From positions 18,783-82,782 of the forward strand of contig CAZUVR010000015.1 of NCBI GenBank assembly GCA_964623815.1: 64,000 nt of DNA. Direction: 5' to 3'. The DNA comes from Chroococcopsis sp964623815 (GTDB taxonomy: Bacteria > Cyanobacteriota > Cyanobacteriia > Cyanobacteriales > Microcystaceae). The notes below the pieces were generated by a model. The model was not told the DNA's origin, did no database searches, and saw only the letters and a program-made list of their open reading frames with translations. Below, one piece after another: positions 18,932 through 28,117 of the stretch. A program made the translations under genes and the position numbers. Numbering within the stretch: the stretch's first letter is position 1; each line of letters starts with the position of its first letter.

Positions 18932-19978
18932 TTAGCAGATACGAGGTAATTGTTCGCCGCTTAACATATCTAGTATACGATCGGCACCGATCGAACTCTC
19001 GATCGTCACCAAACCGATACCGCTACCTTTACCCGTCACCCCTCCGATCAGATTAGCTTTCTCATCGTAACCTGTCATAATTGATAGAGCGAGTTCTAGG
19101 GATTCTTCCGGGATAAATGCCACGAATCGCCCCTCATTAGCCACATAGAGGGGATCGAAACCTAGCATCTCGCAGGCTCCCCGCACATCTTCCCTCACCG
19201 GTACAGCGGTTTCTTCAATTTTTATAGTAACACCCGCATCTGAGGCTATTTCGTTGAGGGCGCTGGCTAAACCACCCCTGGTTAGATCCCGCAGACAGTG
19301 AATTTTTACACCAGCCGCGATCATATCTAAGATAACTTTATTGAGGGGGGCGCAGTCGCTGGCGATCGTAGTTTCAAATTCCAGCCCTTCTCTAGTCGCC
19401 ATAATCGCAATCCCGTGACGGCCCAAATCGCCGCTGACGATAATTCTATCTCCAGGCTGGACACTGGTGGGGGCTATAAGCATCTCGTGTTCTACGATAC
19501 CTATTCCCGCCGTGTTGATAAAAATCCCGTCACCCTTACCCCTATCCACAACCTTAGTATCTCCGGTGATAATTTCCACTCCTGCAACCGAGGCGGCGGC
19601 TTGAAGAGATTGCACCACCCGCCAGAGAGTTTCCATCGGTAAACCCTCCTCAAGAATGAAACCGACGCTCAGATAAAGAGGGCGGGCCCCGCTCATGGCT
19701 AAATCATTCACCGTGCCATTAACGGCTAAACTGCCAATATCGCCCCCAGGGAAGAAAAGAGGATGAATTACGTAAGAATCGGTAGTAAAAGCGATTTTAT
19801 TGCTATCTAAATTGATGACCGCTGAATCGTGAGCCTTAATATCTTGTCCAGATTTAAAAGTAGGAAATACCATTTTTTGTAGTAACTGCTGCATTAATTT
19901 TCCCCCGCCGCCGTGCGCGAGTAATACTTGGGGATATTTATCAAGAGGAATCGGGCAAGATACATGAAAATTAGTCAT
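18932..19978 (-). CDS. hypE: hydrogenase maturation protein HypE
   Basis: A 348-aa ATP-dependent dehydratase that turns the carbamoyl group on its C-terminal cysteine into the thiocyanate donating the cyanide ligands. The sequence ends in PRIC, so that cysteine (C348) is intact. The AIR-synthase-like N-terminus has LAHGGGGKLMQQL (20-32), and a GDTKVVDRGKGDG nucleotide loop is present. It is first in the hypE-hypC-hypD order; hypA, hypB and hypF must be elsewhere. Confidence 0.95.
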   Translation of the reverse strand: MTNFHVSCPIPLDKYPQVLLAHGGGGKLMQQLLQKMVFPTFKSGQDIKAHDSAVINLDSNKIAFTTDSYVIHPLFFPGGDIGSLAVNGTVNDLAMSGARPLYLSVGFILEEGLPMETLWRVVQSLQAAASVAGVEIITGDTKVVDRGKGDGIFINTAGIGIVEHEMLIAPTSVQPGDRIIVSGDLGRHGIAIMATREGLEFETTIASDCAPLNKVILDMIAAGVKIHCLRDLTRGGLASALNEIASDAGVTIKIEETAVPVREDVRGACEMLGFDPLYVANEGRFVAFIPEESLELALSIMTGYDEKANLIGGVTGKGSGIGLVTIESSIGADRILDMLSGEQLPRIC

Positions 19979-20253
19979 GAGAAAAATAACTTATTCCTTA
20001 TTAATAATTATGGCTCTACCGAACTTAGGCGGGTAAGTGTAGTATCTTGAACTTCTCAAAAGTTTACTGTATGAGGGATATGCTCCGCGAGCATCCCAAT
20101 TATGCGATGCCGAAGGCACTTGACCCGCTACCTGTACCCGATCGGACCAGTAGTAAGCTAGGGATCTAATAACAAAAGTGGTCTTAAGACAACTTCTGCC
20201 AAAAGGTGCGATAATTCCTTCTCTGCCTGGGGTTGCAAAAATAGGATACTCCC
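19979..20253. other. intergenic region with hairpin
   Basis: A divergent promoter region between hypE and the sugar dehydrogenase gene. An imperfect hairpin lies at 20075-20097 (GGGA-TGCTC / GAGCA-TCCC with a CGC loop and a two-base bulge), followed by a GCGATGCCGAAGGCA sequence of a kind often repeated in cyanobacterial spacers. I see no RNA gene. Confidence 0.4.
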
Positions 20254-20358
20254 GTGCTTATCTCAATGGCGCAATTATTTAAGTATTATTACTCAGAAAA
20301 AAGTGCAATGCTCCCGAAAATTTTTTGTAGATTGGATAAAGAGTTCCAAGGCAAAAAG

Positions 20359-21546
20359 GTGAAACAATCCCATATTTTGACGGGTCTGCTAATAGTAGGA
20401 TTATTAGCCTGTAACCAATCTCAAGAAACCATTAGCGCAAAACCCGATACGACTCAACCCGTCGTGGCGAAATCAGAAGCAGGGTGCCTATTAGTTGAAA
20501 ATAACTCCGGGCCGCAGGGAAAAGTAAATGTACGGGTTGAAGAAGTTGTGAGCGGGCTGGATGTACCCTGGGGACTCGCTTTTCTACCAAACGGGGATAT
20601 TCTTGTAACAGAACGAGGGGGCGCGGTACGCTTGGTTCAAAAGGGAAAATTACGCCCTCAACCCATCGCAAAAATCAAAGTCACCGCCTCTGGTGAGGGA
20701 GGATTGTTAGGAATCGCTACCCATCCGGATTTTGCCCGTAATCGATTTTTCTACGTTTATTTTACCGCCGACATCAACGGCTCACCGATTAATCGAGTCG
20801 AACGATGGCTGTTATCCCCGGATGGTACGGTAGCGAAATTCAACCGCCGCATCATGGATAACATTCCCGTCGCCCAATATCACAACGGCGGGCGTATCCG
20901 TTTCGGCCCTGATGGAATGCTCTACATCGGTACGGGAGACGCAAGACAGCCGGAGCTTTCCCAAAATGTAAAAAGTTTAGCCGGGAAGATTTTACGCATT
21001 ACCCCCGATGGAAAGATACCGCCCGATAATCCCTTCCCTGGAAGTCCCGTCTATATTACCGGTATCAGAAATACTCAGGGTTTTGATTGGCTCAATAATA
21101 AAACTATGTGGGTGAGCGATCACGGCCCTAGCGGTGAGTTGGGGCGGTACGGACACGATAAGGTGAGCGTTGCTAAAGCGGGAGATAATTTAGGTTGGCC
21201 GACTATTCACGCCTGTGAGTCGATGCCCGGATTAGTAACCCCGGCGATCGTTTGGGAGCAGGCTTTACCCCCCGGAGGCGCGACTATCTACATGGGAAAT
21301 AAAATCCCCGAATGGAATGGCAGTTTAATAGTGGCTTCTCTAAGGGCGGAACAATTACAGCGGGTAGTTATCGATCCCCAATCTGGGCGGGTACAAAAGC
21401 ACGAAGTATACTTACAAGATCAACACGGAAGATTGCGGGAGGCGATTATGGGGCCAGATGGGGAATTGTACGTTAGTACGAGTAATTGTGATGGTCGGGG
21501 TAGCTGCCCGGCTAAAAAAGACAAGATTCTTAGGATTACTCGTTAA
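20359..21546 (+). CDS. PQQ-dependent sugar dehydrogenase-like lipoprotein
   Basis: A beta-propeller oxidoreductase of the soluble aldose dehydrogenase (YliI/GdhB) family. I place the start at GTG 20359 because it yields a clean lipoprotein signal: MKQSHILTGLLIVGLLAC with the lipid-modified cysteine at 18. The open frame extends back to a GTG at 20254, but those residues are not signal-like. The family's catalytic His lies in QYHNGGRIRFGPDG, and propeller repeats such as LYIGTGD and LYVSTSNCDG follow. It likely oxidises sugars outside the plasma membrane if PQQ is available; that supply is unproven. No neighbour suggests a pathway. Confidence 0.85.
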   Translation: MKQSHILTGLLIVGLLACNQSQETISAKPDTTQPVVAKSEAGCLLVENNSGPQGKVNVRVEEVVSGLDVPWGLAFLPNGDILVTERGGAVRLVQKGKLRPQPIAKIKVTASGEGGLLGIATHPDFARNRFFYVYFTADINGSPINRVERWLLSPDGTVAKFNRRIMDNIPVAQYHNGGRIRFGPDGMLYIGTGDARQPELSQNVKSLAGKILRITPDGKIPPDNPFPGSPVYITGIRNTQGFDWLNNKTMWVSDHGPSGELGRYGHDKVSVAKAGDNLGWPTIHACESMPGLVTPAIVWEQALPPGGATIYMGNKIPEWNGSLIVASLRAEQLQRVVIDPQSGRVQKHEVYLQDQHGRLREAIMGPDGELYVSTSNCDGRGSCPAKKDKILRITR

Positions 21547-21690
21547 TCTCTGCTGTTTATCCCTCCCGTAAGCTGTTTTCTTCCTAGCCATCTTTAGCGG
21601 GAGATTGTGGTTTGCGTCGGCATATGGCTACTCAAATAGAGCGGGGCTATTCTGACTCGAACTGGTGTCAACGCTTTCTCTCTTAGCGGT

Positions 21691-21822
21691 CATTTATAAA
21701 GAAAATATGATCCCCCCTAGCCCCCCTTTCAAAGGGGGGAAAATCATCAAATTCCCCCTTGTTAAGGGGGATTTAGGGGGATCATATTGGGTAAAATCAT
21801 CTTAAGGGTGACTTTATAAATA
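21691..21822. mobile_element. MITE-like inverted-repeat element
   Basis: A 132-bp non-coding element. Outer ends CATTTATAAAG (21691-21701) and CTTTATAAATA (21812-21822) are inverted repeats matching at 10 of 11 bases. Inside is a long imperfect palindrome (21704-21788) with AATATGATCCCCC on the left and GGGGGATCATATT on the right, plus C-run/G-run pairs. It has no coding capacity and lies in the 321-base gap between two convergent genes. The remainder of the gap (21547-21690) holds nothing I can name. Confidence 0.7.
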
Positions 21823-21867
21823 GGCTCTTAAAGCTCTGTTTCGTCTCGGAAAATTAAATTCAAGGTA

Positions 21868-23481
21868 TTATCTTCGGATAGTCGCCGCCTCTAAAGGGCA
21901 AGAATTGAGCAATAAACCATATTCAATACCCTCTACCACCGCCTGATAAGAAGCCTCTAGAATATTGGCGGATACCCCTATAGTAGTCCATCGCTGTTTA
22001 CTATCGCTCGATTCCAATAAAACCCGGGTTTTAGCGGAAGTTCCCGCCCCACTATCGAGGATTCTCACTTTATAATCCGTCAGGTAAAAATGGGCTATCT
22101 CCGGATAAAATTTGACTAGAGCTTTGCGTAAAGCGTGATCGAGAGCCGATACAGGCCCGTTACCCTCCGCTACTTCTAATAAATCCTCATTACCCACCCT
22201 AACTTTAATAGTAGCGATCGCGTTACCCTCAGTCTTCAACATATCACAATGCACATGAAACCCTTTCAATTCAAACATTTCCCGTCTCTGACCTAAAGCC
22301 GATCGCATTAACAATTCAAAACTAGCCTCGGCCGCCTCGAACTGATAGCCCTCACTCTCTAACACCTTCAAACGCTCTAATATCTCTTTACAAGCTTTAT
22401 CGTTTTTATTAAGGTCAATACCGAAACTTTTCGCCTTAGCTAACACATTACTCAAACCAGATTGATCCGAGATAACAATACGTCTTAGATTACCTATCGC
22501 CTCTGGGCTAATATGTTCGTATGTAAGCGGATTCTTCGCCACTGCTGAAACATGAATTCCCCCTTTATGAGCGAAAGCGGAACGCCCTACGAAAGGAGCG
22601 TGATCATCGGGAGCTAAATTAACTATCTCGCTAACTAAACGGCTCGTTTCTGTTAGTTGAAATAAGCCTTCTTGAGTTAAACACTCATAATTCATCTTTA
22701 ACTGTAAATTGGGTATGAGAGTACAGAGATTAGCGTTACCGCAACGCTCACCGTAACCGTTAATCGTACCCTGAATCATCTCCACGCCCTCTAACACGCC
22801 AGCGAGGGCATTAGCTACGGCTGTACCGCCGTCGTTGTGAGTATGAATACCCAATTTCGTGCCCTGTGAATTAATCCCTAATTCCCCGACTACTACCCGC
22901 ACTATCCCGCTAATTTCAGGGGGTAGTGTGCCGCCGTTGGTGTCGCAGAGGACTATCCATTCGGCGCCGGCTTTTTGAGCGGCTTTTAAAGTCTTTAAAG
23001 CGTAAGCCGGATTGTTTTTATAACCGTCGAACCAATGTTCAGCATCGTAGATAACTCGTCTCCCTTGTTGGCGCAGATAGACGATCGTATCTTCGATCAT
23101 AGCTAAATTTTCATCTAAACTGGTGTTTAACCCCTCGGTAACGTGCAAGTCCCACGACTTCCCAAAAATCGTTACCCAGAGGGTATTAGCGGCCAGAATC
23201 GCTCCTAACAATCGATCGTTTTTCGCTTCCACACCTGGGCGGCGAGTCGAGCAAAACGCTACTAGTTGCGCCTGTTCTAGGGGTTCTTCTTGTAACTTCC
23301 AGAAAAACTGCACATCGGTAGGATTAGCGCCAGGCCAGCCCCCTTCTATAAAAGGAATTCCCAATCGATCGAGCTGACGCGCTATCTTAACTTTATCTTC
23401 TAAGGATAGGGATATACCTTCTCTCTGCGCCCCGTCTCTCAGGGTTGTATCGTACAGCCAAATTTTATTACCACTAGCCAT
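21868..23481 (-). CDS. cimA: (R)-citramalate synthase CimA
   Basis: A 537-aa member of the isopropylmalate/homocitrate synthase family that condenses pyruvate and acetyl-CoA to citramalate, giving a threonine-independent route to isoleucine. The HMGL-like barrel has YDTTLRDGAQREG at the start and the metal-binding HTHNDGG near 210; the C-terminal LeuA-type regulatory domain spans about 390-530. The wording (GISLSLEDKVKIA) fits the CimA subgroup rather than LeuA. I use the ATG at 23481; an in-frame TTG at 23493 adds four residues. Feedback control by isoleucine through the C-terminal domain is expected for the family. Confidence 0.9.
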   Translation of the reverse strand: MASGNKIWLYDTTLRDGAQREGISLSLEDKVKIARQLDRLGIPFIEGGWPGANPTDVQFFWKLQEEPLEQAQLVAFCSTRRPGVEAKNDRLLGAILAANTLWVTIFGKSWDLHVTEGLNTSLDENLAMIEDTIVYLRQQGRRVIYDAEHWFDGYKNNPAYALKTLKAAQKAGAEWIVLCDTNGGTLPPEISGIVRVVVGELGINSQGTKLGIHTHNDGGTAVANALAGVLEGVEMIQGTINGYGERCGNANLCTLIPNLQLKMNYECLTQEGLFQLTETSRLVSEIVNLAPDDHAPFVGRSAFAHKGGIHVSAVAKNPLTYEHISPEAIGNLRRIVISDQSGLSNVLAKAKSFGIDLNKNDKACKEILERLKVLESEGYQFEAAEASFELLMRSALGQRREMFELKGFHVHCDMLKTEGNAIATIKVRVGNEDLLEVAEGNGPVSALDHALRKALVKFYPEIAHFYLTDYKVRILDSGAGTSAKTRVLLESSDSKQRWTTIGVSANILEASYQAVVEGIEYGLLLNSCPLEAATIRR

Positions 23482-23644
23482 GTTTGCTGTCAATTAATGT
23501 TAACTTAAATTAATAGAGTAGAGAGAAACGAGAAGTTAGAAAAGAGTGATAACGGGTAGCTAATAATTTTTAAACCCTCACTCCTCACTTCTCTTAACTC
23601 ACTTCTCATTATCCTGTCCATCTAGATCGAGAATTAGCTCTCTA

Positions 23645-23968
23645 ATGCCTACAATAACAGTTCAAGGAAAAACGATCACCTGTGAAAAAGGTGCCAATTT
23701 ACGCCAAGTTTTATTGAAGCATGACCTACCTATTTACAATGGTAATGCCAAAATAATTAACTGTAGATCTCTGGGCACCTGCGGCACCTGTGCGGTGGAA
23801 ATCTCGGGCGAAGTCAGCCCCCTCAATTGGAAAGAGAAAACTAGGCTTTCTTTACCCCCCCACTCCGCCGATAAAAATCGTCGTCTAGCCTGTCAGGTGG
23901 AGGTAAGAGGAGACATCAGGGTGAGAAAATATAACGGTTTCTGGGGACAGGGAGACGAGGAAATATGA
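23645..23968 (+). CDS. [2Fe-2S] ferredoxin-like protein
   Basis: A 107-aa protein with a ferredoxin fold. The cluster ligands follow the C-x5-C-x2-C pattern (NCRSLGTCGTC, about residues 40-48), with the fourth cysteine at RLACQV near 86. It differs from the photosynthetic PetF type. It overlaps the next gene by four bases (ATGA), so the two are translationally coupled. It probably transfers electrons in the cytosol; the partner is unknown. Confidence 0.88.
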   Translation: MPTITVQGKTITCEKGANLRQVLLKHDLPIYNGNAKIINCRSLGTCGTCAVEISGEVSPLNWKEKTRLSLPPHSADKNRRLACQVEVRGDIRVRKYNGFWGQGDEEI

Positions 23969-24501
23969 ACGAGACTACCTTTCGCATTTCGCCTTTAATC
24001 CGAATCACCCTACTGTCTCTCTATATAGCCCTAACCCTACCCTTACCCTTCCTCTCCCGGGTAACTTCCGCTCCGATTTCACCCTCTCTATTGTGGGTGG
24101 GTATTGCCCTAGGCTTCATCGCTTTATACGGTGCCTTGACTCAAAAGGTGGTGCTAGATGAGGAGGGAATCGCCGTCACTTATCCCGGATGGATTCCTAA
24201 ATTCGTTCGTCAGGGTTGGTTTCTGCCCTGGGAAGATATTAAAAAACTCAAACCCCGCAGCACTGGACAGGGAGGGCTAGTCTATTATTTTCTCACTGAA
24301 GCAGGCGATCGCGCCTATCTTTTACCGATGCGAGTTGTGGGATTCGCCCGGATGGTGAAGATTGTCGAGGAAAAAACCGGTATAGAAACGAGGGATGTTC
24401 GTCCCCTGTCTCAGCCTTGGATGTATATTATTCTTTTAATCGTCACCTTGCTGTTACTTCTAGTAGATTGCTGGACGATTATCACGGCGATGAGTTTATA
24501 G
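23965..24501 (+). CDS. membrane protein with PH-like domain, unknown function
   Basis: A 178-aa protein with hydrophobic segments at about 10-30, 40-58 and 150-172. Between them is a soluble part with VVLDEEGIAVTYPGW and FLPWEDIKKL, a strand pattern seen in bacterial PH-like domains of membrane proteins. I do not recognise a named family. Coupled to the upstream ferredoxin-like gene, and 13 bases ahead of glucokinase. Confidence 0.65.
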   Translation: MNETTFRISPLIRITLLSLYIALTLPLPFLSRVTSAPISPSLLWVGIALGFIALYGALTQKVVLDEEGIAVTYPGWIPKFVRQGWFLPWEDIKKLKPRSTGQGGLVYYFLTEAGDRAYLLPMRVVGFARMVKIVEEKTGIETRDVRPLSQPWMYIILLIVTLLLLLVDCWTIITAMSL

Positions 24502-24514
24502 AAAGGATTAACCT

Positions 24515-25576
24515 ATGTCATTGATACTAGCGGGAGATATTGGCGGTACGAAAACACGCCTACGCATACTCAAGAGTGAAGATTACCGGGGGCAATTCCT
24601 CCCCAAACAAACTGTACTGCACGAGAAGAAATACTTCAGCCAAGATTACCCAGATTTGACTCCTTTAGTTAAGAACTTTGTCGAAGAATGCTGGCGTATC
24701 GACGGGAAAAACTACCCGATAAACAAAGCTTGTTTTGGTATCGCTGGCCCAGTAGTTAAAAACACCTGTGAGTTAACTAATCTAAGCTGGTCTTTGAGTA
24801 GCGATCGTCTCTCTGAGGAATTATGCATACCCTGGGTAAAACTAATTAATGATTTTACCGCGATCGGTTACGGCTTACTAGGTTTGGAGTCAGACGATCT
24901 TTACAGTTTGCAAGCCCTCACCCCTGATCTTACAACACCGATCGCTCTCCTCGGTGCCGGTACTGGTTTGGGAGAGGGATTTTTAACGCCCCTACCTGGG
25001 GGGGGTTATCAAGTCTTTGGTAGCGAAGGCTCTCACGCCGATTTCGCGCCGCGATCAGAGATAGAATATCAATTACTGAATTATCTCCTCGAGAGGCTTA
25101 AACTCGAGCGGCTTTCGGTAGAGAGAGTGGTTTCGGGGCAGGGTATAGTAAATATCTATATGTTTCTGCGGGATCGAAATCCCGAGTTAGAGAGCCAAGA
25201 GATGAAAGAAACTGTCGTGGCTTGGTTGGATGAAGAATCCCAAGACCATCACACGATAGATTTGCCCGCAAAAATCTCCAAATCCGCCATACAGAAACAA
25301 GATCATCTCTGTCAGGAAACGATGAGAATATTCATCTCGGCCTACGGTGCCGAAGCAGGGAATTTAGCTCTGAAAATATTACCCTATGGCGGTTTGTATA
25401 TAGCCGGCGGTATTGCTCCGAAAATTATCCATTTATTCGGCGAGTACGGCTTCATAAAATCATTCTTAGCTAAAGGGAGATTGAAACCTGTACTGGAGAA
25501 GATACCGGTTAATATCGTTCTCAATTCTCAAGTAGGTTTGATCGGTGCGGGACTGTGCGCGGAGCTGTCCCTTTAA
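24515..25576 (+). CDS. glk: glucokinase
   Basis: A 353-aa ATP-dependent glucose kinase of the bacterial Glk family. The N-terminal phosphate loop is GDIGGTKTR (7-15); the sugar-binding/catalytic region has LINDFTAIGYG near 113-123, then GAGTGLGEG and a GSEGSHADFAP segment. GGLYIAGGIAPK follows near the C-terminus. GAAAGGA precedes the ATG. It is probably the last gene of the ferredoxin-membrane protein-glk unit; a strong hairpin follows it. Confidence 0.93.
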   Translation: MSLILAGDIGGTKTRLRILKSEDYRGQFLPKQTVLHEKKYFSQDYPDLTPLVKNFVEECWRIDGKNYPINKACFGIAGPVVKNTCELTNLSWSLSSDRLSEELCIPWVKLINDFTAIGYGLLGLESDDLYSLQALTPDLTTPIALLGAGTGLGEGFLTPLPGGGYQVFGSEGSHADFAPRSEIEYQLLNYLLERLKLERLSVERVVSGQGIVNIYMFLRDRNPELESQEMKETVVAWLDEESQDHHTIDLPAKISKSAIQKQDHLCQETMRIFISAYGAEAGNLALKILPYGGLYIAGGIAPKIIHLFGEYGFIKSFLAKGRLKPVLEKIPVNIVLNSQVGLIGAGLCAELSL

Positions 25577-25603
25577 CTACAGATCATAACGGTTAGGGAA
25601 GGA

Positions 25604-25632
25604 TAGGGAAAAAGGAGAGTCTATTTTCCCTA
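25604..25632. terminator. hairpin between glk and a convergent gene
   Basis: A perfect 9-bp stem, TAGGGAAAA (25604-25612) / TTTTCCCTA (25624-25632), with an 11-base loop. It lies between two convergent stops and could serve both directions, although no long T-run follows. Confidence 0.65.
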
Positions 25633-25640
25633 GATTTCGG

Positions 25641-25919
25641 TTAACATTCCGTTCTTTCTAATTGCCATAGATATTGATTCCCTTCGCGCCTCACCCGTGA
25701 AACCACCCAATTCCGCCAAGACCAATGATCTCCGCGACTAGTGACGGCACTAGCATTGATGTTCATTAAATCCGCGAGTTCGGAGCTAGTAATCAGATAT
25801 TTTTTGTCGGCAATTTCATCGGCGATACGTAAAGTATCGATCAGGTTTTTCAGTTCGATGACTCTTTCTCCTGTGGATAATTGTATTTCCTCAAGGAGAT
25901 TAGTATTGGTTGTGTCCAT
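25641..25919 (-). CDS. small winged-helix-like protein, unknown function
   Basis: A 92-aa protein. Residues 38-60 (LITSSELADLMNINASAVTSR) look like a helix-turn-helix, and the C-terminus (GDHWSWRNWVVSRVRREGNQ) looks like a wing. It may be a cyanobacterial DNA-binding protein; I cannot name a family. It stands alone on the minus strand. Confidence 0.6.
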   Translation of the reverse strand: MDTTNTNLLEEIQLSTGERVIELKNLIDTLRIADEIADKKYLITSSELADLMNINASAVTSRGDHWSWRNWVVSRVRREGNQYLWQLERTEC

Positions 25920-26056
25920 GATGATATAGGAAAGTGTCTGTCTTTATAAATACAGGAACAAACGGTTAAAACACCGTATTGAGTTAAGTACGTCTTCTAT
26001 AATTTTATCGATTTAATCAAAAAAAATGTAGTTAATCTAGAAAAAAAGTGACCTTC

Positions 26057-26947
26057 TCAAGATGGAGATAGGAGAAAGTCCCAAAGGGTTTGACGATAAA
26101 ATGATGGCATACCAGTATCAAAATATTCCCCATCTATGAGATAACCCGTGAGTGGATTGGTTTCTAGGGATCTGGCCAGGCAAGTAGTAAGTTGAAACTC
26201 TCCTTTATAGCGCTCCCCGGCGATTATATCCGCCTCTAAATAGTCGAAAATGTAAGACTGTAATATATATAAACCGAACACTCCTAAGTAAGTTTTCTCG
26301 GGCAGCCCTTCTATTTGTAAGTAGGATCTAGCGTAATCTAACGTCGGTTTCTCGGCTAACTGTGTAATCTCAATTATATTATTTGACGGGAGCCAATCGC
26401 CCATAACGATACCGGCTTTATGAATAATATCCTCCGTCATTGGGGTTAGTCCGATGCACCCCGTTTGATACTTTTGATACACATCTATTAATTGTCGGGC
26501 GCAACTTACCCCCCTACGGGAACGATAAATATGATCCCCCAAGGTTAAGAGGAATGGTTCACCTCTAACCCAATCTTTAGCACAATATACGGCGTGACCG
26601 TATCCATCTTGAGTGTATTGCCCGATGAAAGTTATACGCCCGCCTATTTCACGTAAATATCGATCGTATTCCTGATTATCGGCGGATAACTTCTCTCCTA
26701 ATCCGGGTTTTGCGGGTTCGTTAAAAAAGTAGCGAAAAAGGGGCAAATCATCCGGTTGAATAATAATCGCAATTTCTTCGATCCCCGCCGAGACCAACTC
26801 TTCTACTAACATTAAAATAACCGGTTTGGCTTTACCATCTCGATCGATCACGGGAAAGAATTCTTTCTTGAGTACCTTGGTTGCTGGATAGAGGCGGGTG
26901 CCGAAACCAGCCGCCGGAATGACGGCTTTTTTGATTAGCTGTGACAT
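26057..26947 (-). CDS. UTP-glucose-1-phosphate uridylyltransferase-like enzyme
   Basis: A 296-aa sugar-phosphate nucleotidyltransferase. The N-terminal PAAGFGTRLYPATK signature (11-24) and KEFFPVID are those of GalU-type enzymes, which make UDP-glucose from UTP and glucose 1-phosphate. LTLGDHIYRS supplies the metal-binding Asp. A GalU assignment is likely but nucleotide and sugar are not certain. No exopolysaccharide genes are next to it. Confidence 0.8.
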   Translation of the reverse strand: MSQLIKKAVIPAAGFGTRLYPATKVLKKEFFPVIDRDGKAKPVILMLVEELVSAGIEEIAIIIQPDDLPLFRYFFNEPAKPGLGEKLSADNQEYDRYLREIGGRITFIGQYTQDGYGHAVYCAKDWVRGEPFLLTLGDHIYRSRRGVSCARQLIDVYQKYQTGCIGLTPMTEDIIHKAGIVMGDWLPSNNIIEITQLAEKPTLDYARSYLQIEGLPEKTYLGVFGLYILQSYIFDYLEADIIAGERYKGEFQLTTCLARSLETNPLTGYLIDGEYFDTGMPSFYRQTLWDFLLSPS

Positions 26948-27051
26948 AATTAAAATCTATATATGCTGATTGTCATCCCCTAACTATTACAGCACTTTTG
27001 AGATCCCTAAAAGACATTGATTTTTTAAAAATTTCTGCCTGCTAATAGTTT

Positions 27052-27080
27052 TCTCTCCGACTCCCAACTCCCAACCCCCC
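27052..27080. repeat. heptamer-type tandem repeat
   Basis: CTCTCCGA, CTCCCAA and CTCCCAA units run up to the start of the next gene. Same repeat family as 9921-9953 and 10577-10610. It occupies the place where a ribosome-binding site would be. Confidence 0.5.
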
Positions 27081-27082
27081 CT

Positions 27083-28117
27083 ATGATGGTTTATCAACCT
27101 CCCGCCTTCTTAAAACATGGATTCGCCATGACTGTCTATGTGGCTTTAAAAGCTAAAGATAATTGGCAACGAACCCTTACCGGTGTAGAACCATACTATC
27201 AAGAAGTCATCTTCACCGGAGCGCAATCCGTACCGATTTACGCCCGAGTATCTATACCCGAAAAGGCTAGAGGAACTATTATCGGCACTTATGGAATCAC
27301 AGGTGATTTAGATAATCAATGGTTGTTAAAAATCCTCGCTTGTTTAGCGCACCAGAGAAACTACGCCCTAATTCTCTTCGATTGGCGGGCGCACGGTAAG
27401 ACGGCGGATTTATCCCCTACTTTAACCTCTGACGGTATCTTTGAGGGGCTGGATTATCTCCATTTGGCGGCAGAAGGTAAAAAGCTCGGTTGTCCTGCAC
27501 CTTTTTGGTTTACAGGATATTCTTTAGGTGGACAGTTAGCCCTGTGGGCCATTAAGGAAAGTCAAGAGATTAACGGTATCAATATTGCTCCCGAGGAGAT
27601 TGGCGGCGGTGCTGTGATCTGCCCTAATTTGGATTCTAATCGATCCCTGACTTATTTAGTTAAAGATAGATGGGGGCGACAATTGGAAAAAGCGATCGTT
27701 AAGCAGTTAAAACTATTAGGTAAGAGGTTACACGAGTCTCATCCTGATAATATCGATCCGGAGGCGGTGAAACGGGCTAATAGTATTCGGGGTTTCGACC
27801 ATGAATTAGTGATTAACCGTTTGGGTTTTTCTAACGTCGAGGAATATTATGACGCTAGTAGCCCCTTACCTTTTCTCCCCCATTTATCGAAACCGACTTT
27901 AATTATCTATGCCGCCGATGATCCGATGTTCGACCCTACTATTATCCCCGATTTACAAAGCTCGTGTAAGAATAATAAAGCGATCGAGCTACAATTAACT
28001 AATCACGGCGGTCATGTGGGCTATATTAGCAGTAAGTCCTGTCAGGCCCATTATGGGGACGAGAGCCGATGGTGGGCCTGGCATCGAGTTTTGGAGTTTT
28101 TCGATCGCAACCCTTAA
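27083..28117 (+). CDS. alpha/beta hydrolase (YheT-like)
   Basis: A 344-aa soluble hydrolase. The nucleophile elbow is GYSLGG near residue 153. The acid is probably the Asp in IYAADDPMFDP, and the base the His in NHGGHVGYI near 312. The late, GGHVG-type histidine fits the YheT/EMB8 group of esterases. Two ATG codons stand in tandem at the start (27083 and 27086). Substrate unknown. Confidence 0.8.
   Translation: MMVYQPPAFLKHGFAMTVYVALKAKDNWQRTLTGVEPYYQEVIFTGAQSVPIYARVSIPEKARGTIIGTYGITGDLDNQWLLKILACLAHQRNYALILFDWRAHGKTADLSPTLTSDGIFEGLDYLHLAAEGKKLGCPAPFWFTGYSLGGQLALWAIKESQEINGINIAPEEIGGGAVICPNLDSNRSLTYLVKDRWGRQLEKAIVKQLKLLGKRLHESHPDNIDPEAVKRANSIRGFDHELVINRLGFSNVEEYYDASSPLPFLPHLSKPTLIIYAADDPMFDPTIIPDLQSSCKNNKAIELQLTNHGGHVGYISSKSCQAHYGDESRWWAWHRVLEFFDRNP

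Noticed and set aside
21650..21690. Sequence resembling the T-arm of a tRNA (TTCGAGTC on the minus strand)
   Set aside because: The flanking bases do not form the T-stem and no acceptor or anticodon arm can be drawn.
21700..21790. The C-run/G-run palindrome as a CRISPR array
   Set aside because: It is a single inverted structure, not direct repeats with spacers.
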